Positions 62,137-64,000 of a stretch of 64,000 bases of DNA are shown one piece after another. The position numbers were made by a program, and so were the translations under genes. Within the stretch, counting starts at the first letter, position 1. Every line of letters starts with the position of its first letter. Source of the stretch: Burkholderia sp. Nafp2/4-1b (lineage in GTDB: Bacteria; Pseudomonadota; Gammaproteobacteria; Burkholderiales; Burkholderiaceae); NCBI RefSeq assembly GCF_003635165.1, contig NZ_ML058610.1:275174-339173 (forward strand). The letters are read 5' to 3'. The notes under the pieces were generated by a model that did no database searches, was not told the origin of the DNA, and saw only the letters and a program-made list of their open reading frames with translations.

Positions 62137-63084
62137 ATGGCCATTATCGAGGACACCGTGAATACCCAGCCTCATATCCTGGTCGTCGGCGACGTGATGC
62201 TCGATCAGTATTGGTTCGGCAACGTCAACCGAATTTCGCCGGAAGCGCCGGTGCCAGTCGTTGCGGTCCAGCGTACCGAAAACCGGCTCGGCGGCAGCGC
62301 CAACGTCGCGCATAACTGCGCGCGGCTCGGCGCGACCGCCACACTGCTCGCGGTGGCGGGACGCGACGCCAACGCGGACACGATCGCGCGCCTGTGCCGC
62401 GAGAACGACATCGACGCGCGGCTCTGCGTCGACGACGACCTGCACACGACGGTAAAGCTGCGCGTGGTCGGTCATCAGCAACAGCTGCTGCGCCTCGACT
62501 TCGAACGCACGCCGGCGCCGGCCGTGCTCGCACAGATCTCGGCCGCGTTCGACGATGCGCTGCCGAGCGCCGACGTCGTGATCTTCTCGGACTACCATAA
62601 GGGTGCGCTCGACGGCGTACAGGCACTGATTCAGCGCGCCCGCGCGCAGGGGAAGGTGGTGCTCGTCGATCCGAAAGGCGACGACTACGAACGTTATCGC
62701 GGCGCGACCCTGCTCACGCCGAATCTCTCGGAATTCAAGGCGGTCGCAGGCCGGTTCGGTTCGGAAGCCGAACTGACCTCGAAGGCCGAGGCGCTGCGCG
62801 AGCAGTTGTCGCTCGAGAAGCTGCTCGTGACGCGCAGCGAGGAAGGCATGACGCTGTTCGACGCACGCGGCGCCCATCATCAACCGGCGAAGGCCCGCGA
62901 GGTGTTCGACGTGTCCGGCGCGGGCGATACCGTCATCGCCACGCTGGCGGTACGATATGCAACCCATGGCGACTGGCTGCGTGCGATGCACGAAGCCAAT
63001 GTCGCGGCGGGCATCGTGGTCGGCAAGCTCGGAACCGCCGCCATCACGCTCGACGAACTCGAAAACGCGCTCGCGGCCGAGTAA
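62137..63084 (+). CDS. HldA-like D-glycero-D-manno-heptose 7-phosphate kinase
   Basis: The 315-residue PfkB-family kinase matches the kinase half of HldE/RfaE. It has HILVVGDVMLDQYWFGNVNRISPEAPVP in overlapping parts, RLGGSANVAHN, VLVDPKGDDYERYRGATLLTPN and the catalytic VFDVSGAGDTVIATLA. It lacks the cytidylyltransferase-like domain, so it is the HldA type. ATG 62137 has no ribosome site; GTG 62158, with GAGGA close upstream, would give a protein seven residues shorter. It is located between a GT9 gene and gmd instead of beside hldD. Confidence 0.88.
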   Translation: MAIIEDTVNTQPHILVVGDVMLDQYWFGNVNRISPEAPVPVVAVQRTENRLGGSANVAHNCARLGATATLLAVAGRDANADTIARLCRENDIDARLCVDDDLHTTVKLRVVGHQQQLLRLDFERTPAPAVLAQISAAFDDALPSADVVIFSDYHKGALDGVQALIQRARAQGKVVLVDPKGDDYERYRGATLLTPNLSEFKAVAGRFGSEAELTSKAEALREQLSLEKLLVTRSEEGMTLFDARGAHHQPAKAREVFDVSGAGDTVIATLAVRYATHGDWLRAMHEANVAAGIVVGKLGTAAITLDELENALAAE

Positions 63085-63128
63085 ATCTGCCCGCCCGCTC
63101 AATCATCGCAAGCTACAGAGGATCTGAC

Positions 63129-64000
63129 ATGCAAAAGAAAACTGCAATCATCACCGGCATCACCGGTCAGGACGGCGCGTACCTCGCGGAACTGCTGCTC
63201 GGCAAGGGCTATCGCGTGTTCGGCACGTACCGCCGCACGAGCTCCGTTAATTTCTGGCGCATCGAGGAACTCGGCATCGCCGGGCATCCGGACCTCAATC
63301 TGGTCGAGCACGACCTGACCGACCTGTCGTCGACGATCCGCCTGCTTCAGACGGCGCAACCGGCCGAGGTGTACAACCTCGCGGCGCAGAGCTTCGTCGG
63401 TGTGTCGTTCGACCAGCCGGTCACGACCGCCGAGATCACCGGCATCGGCGCGCTCAACGTGCTGGAAGCCATTCGCATCGTCAACGACAAGATCCGCTTC
63501 TACCAGGCGTCGACCTCGGAGATGTTCGGCAAGGTCCAGGCCGTGCCCCAGATCGAAACCACGCCGTTCTACCCGCGCAGCCCGTATGGCGTCGCGAAGC
63601 TGTACGCACACTGGATCACGGTCAACTATCGTGAGTCGTACGGCATCTTCGGTTCGTCGGGAATCTTGTTCAATCACGAATCGCCGCTGCGTGGCCGTGA
63701 ATTCGTCACGCGCAAGATCACCGACTCGGTCGCCAAGATCAAGCTCGGCAAGCTCGACGTGCTCGAGCTCGGCAACCTCGACGCGAAGCGCGACTGGGGC
63801 TTCGCGAAGGAATACGTCGAAGGGATGTGGCGCATGCTGCAGGCGGACGAACCGGACACGTTCGTGCTGGCAACGAACCGCACCGAAACCGTGCGCGATT
63901 TCGTGACGATGGCGTTCAAGGCGGCCGGCTACACGCTGCGCTTCGAAGGGACGGCGGACAACGAGCGCGGGATCGACGTCGCGACGGGCAAGACCCTCGT
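63129..64000 (+). CDS. gmd: GDP-mannose 4,6-dehydratase, 3' end missing
   Basis: The visible 290 codons show Gmd, which converts GDP-mannose to GDP-4-keto-6-deoxymannose for rhamnose, fucose or related sugars. IITGITGQDGAYLAELLL binds NADP. TYRRTSSVNFWRIEEL, YQASTSEMFG and the catalytic YGVAKLYAHW follow, with FNHESPLRGREFVTRKI typical of Gmd. The gene runs off the right edge. It uses the product of manC and probably continues into an rmd-type reductase. Confidence 0.95.
   Translation, partial: MQKKTAIITGITGQDGAYLAELLLGKGYRVFGTYRRTSSVNFWRIEELGIAGHPDLNLVEHDLTDLSSTIRLLQTAQPAEVYNLAAQSFVGVSFDQPVTTAEITGIGALNVLEAIRIVNDKIRFYQASTSEMFGKVQAVPQIETTPFYPRSPYGVAKLYAHWITVNYRESYGIFGSSGILFNHESPLRGREFVTRKITDSVAKIKLGKLDVLELGNLDAKRDWGFAKEYVEGMWRMLQADEPDTFVLATNRTETVRDFVTMAFKAAGYTLRFEGTADNERGIDVATGKTL

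Overview
The window is GC-rich chromosomal DNA with GTG starts, GC-ended codons and ATGA-coupled operons. It matches the genus Burkholderia, probably the B. cepacia complex. The supporting evidence is the gene content: a RibBX-type riboflavin enzyme, ure and urt operons, a Kdo hydroxylase (KdoO) in the waa operon, and Burkholderia-type O-antigen genes. I made this assignment by recognising protein families, not by database search.

Layout. 1-4634: riboflavin genes (ribD cut by the window edge, ribE, a DUF1993 gene, ribBX, ribH) and nusB. 4704-14311: housekeeping and accessory genes (aminotransferase, membrane-anchored lytic transglycosylase, ubiD, LysE-family exporter, small exported repeat protein, DUF2520 dehydrogenase-like protein, YggT, DUF190 plus CrcB fluoride exporter, sirtuin). 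A structured non-coding RNA candidate lies between the transglycosylase and ubiD. 14569-15811: a promoter with a long pyrimidine-rich leader and four small genes, one an extra ribosomal protein S21. 15960-22645: cupin, tRNA-Gly(CCC), trmB, uppP, DUF1439 lipoprotein, YkgJ-type protein, hemN, a small hypothetical gene, pcm and rhodanese.

23013-34501: a nitrogen-scavenging block, urtABCDE (urea ABC importer) followed by ureD, ureABC and ureEFG. Good sigma-54 (-24/-12) promoters precede urtA and ureA, and the ureA promoter has an NtrC-like site about 85 bp upstream. This fits induction under nitrogen limitation. 34561-39469 (minus strand): lipid A/inner-core genes waaA, kdoO and waaC, and a phosphomannomutase.

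39712-64000: surface-polysaccharide genes. The first cluster holds a Wzx-like flippase, two glycosyltransferases, galE and a WecA-like sugar-phosphate transferase. A secreted sedolisin-type protease with two C-terminal bulb-lectin domains follows. The second cluster has a minus-strand arm (WbpL-like transferase, epimerase, glycosyltransferase, WbpM-like dehydratase) and a plus-strand arm (manC, wzm, wzt, FkbM methyltransferase with a coiled-coil tail, a small basic protein, three glycosyltransferases, an HldA-like kinase and gmd, cut by the right edge). Wzm/Wzt with a Wzt C-terminal domain, plus a methyltransferase with a coiled-coil, suggests ABC-exported O-antigen with enzymatic chain-end capping.
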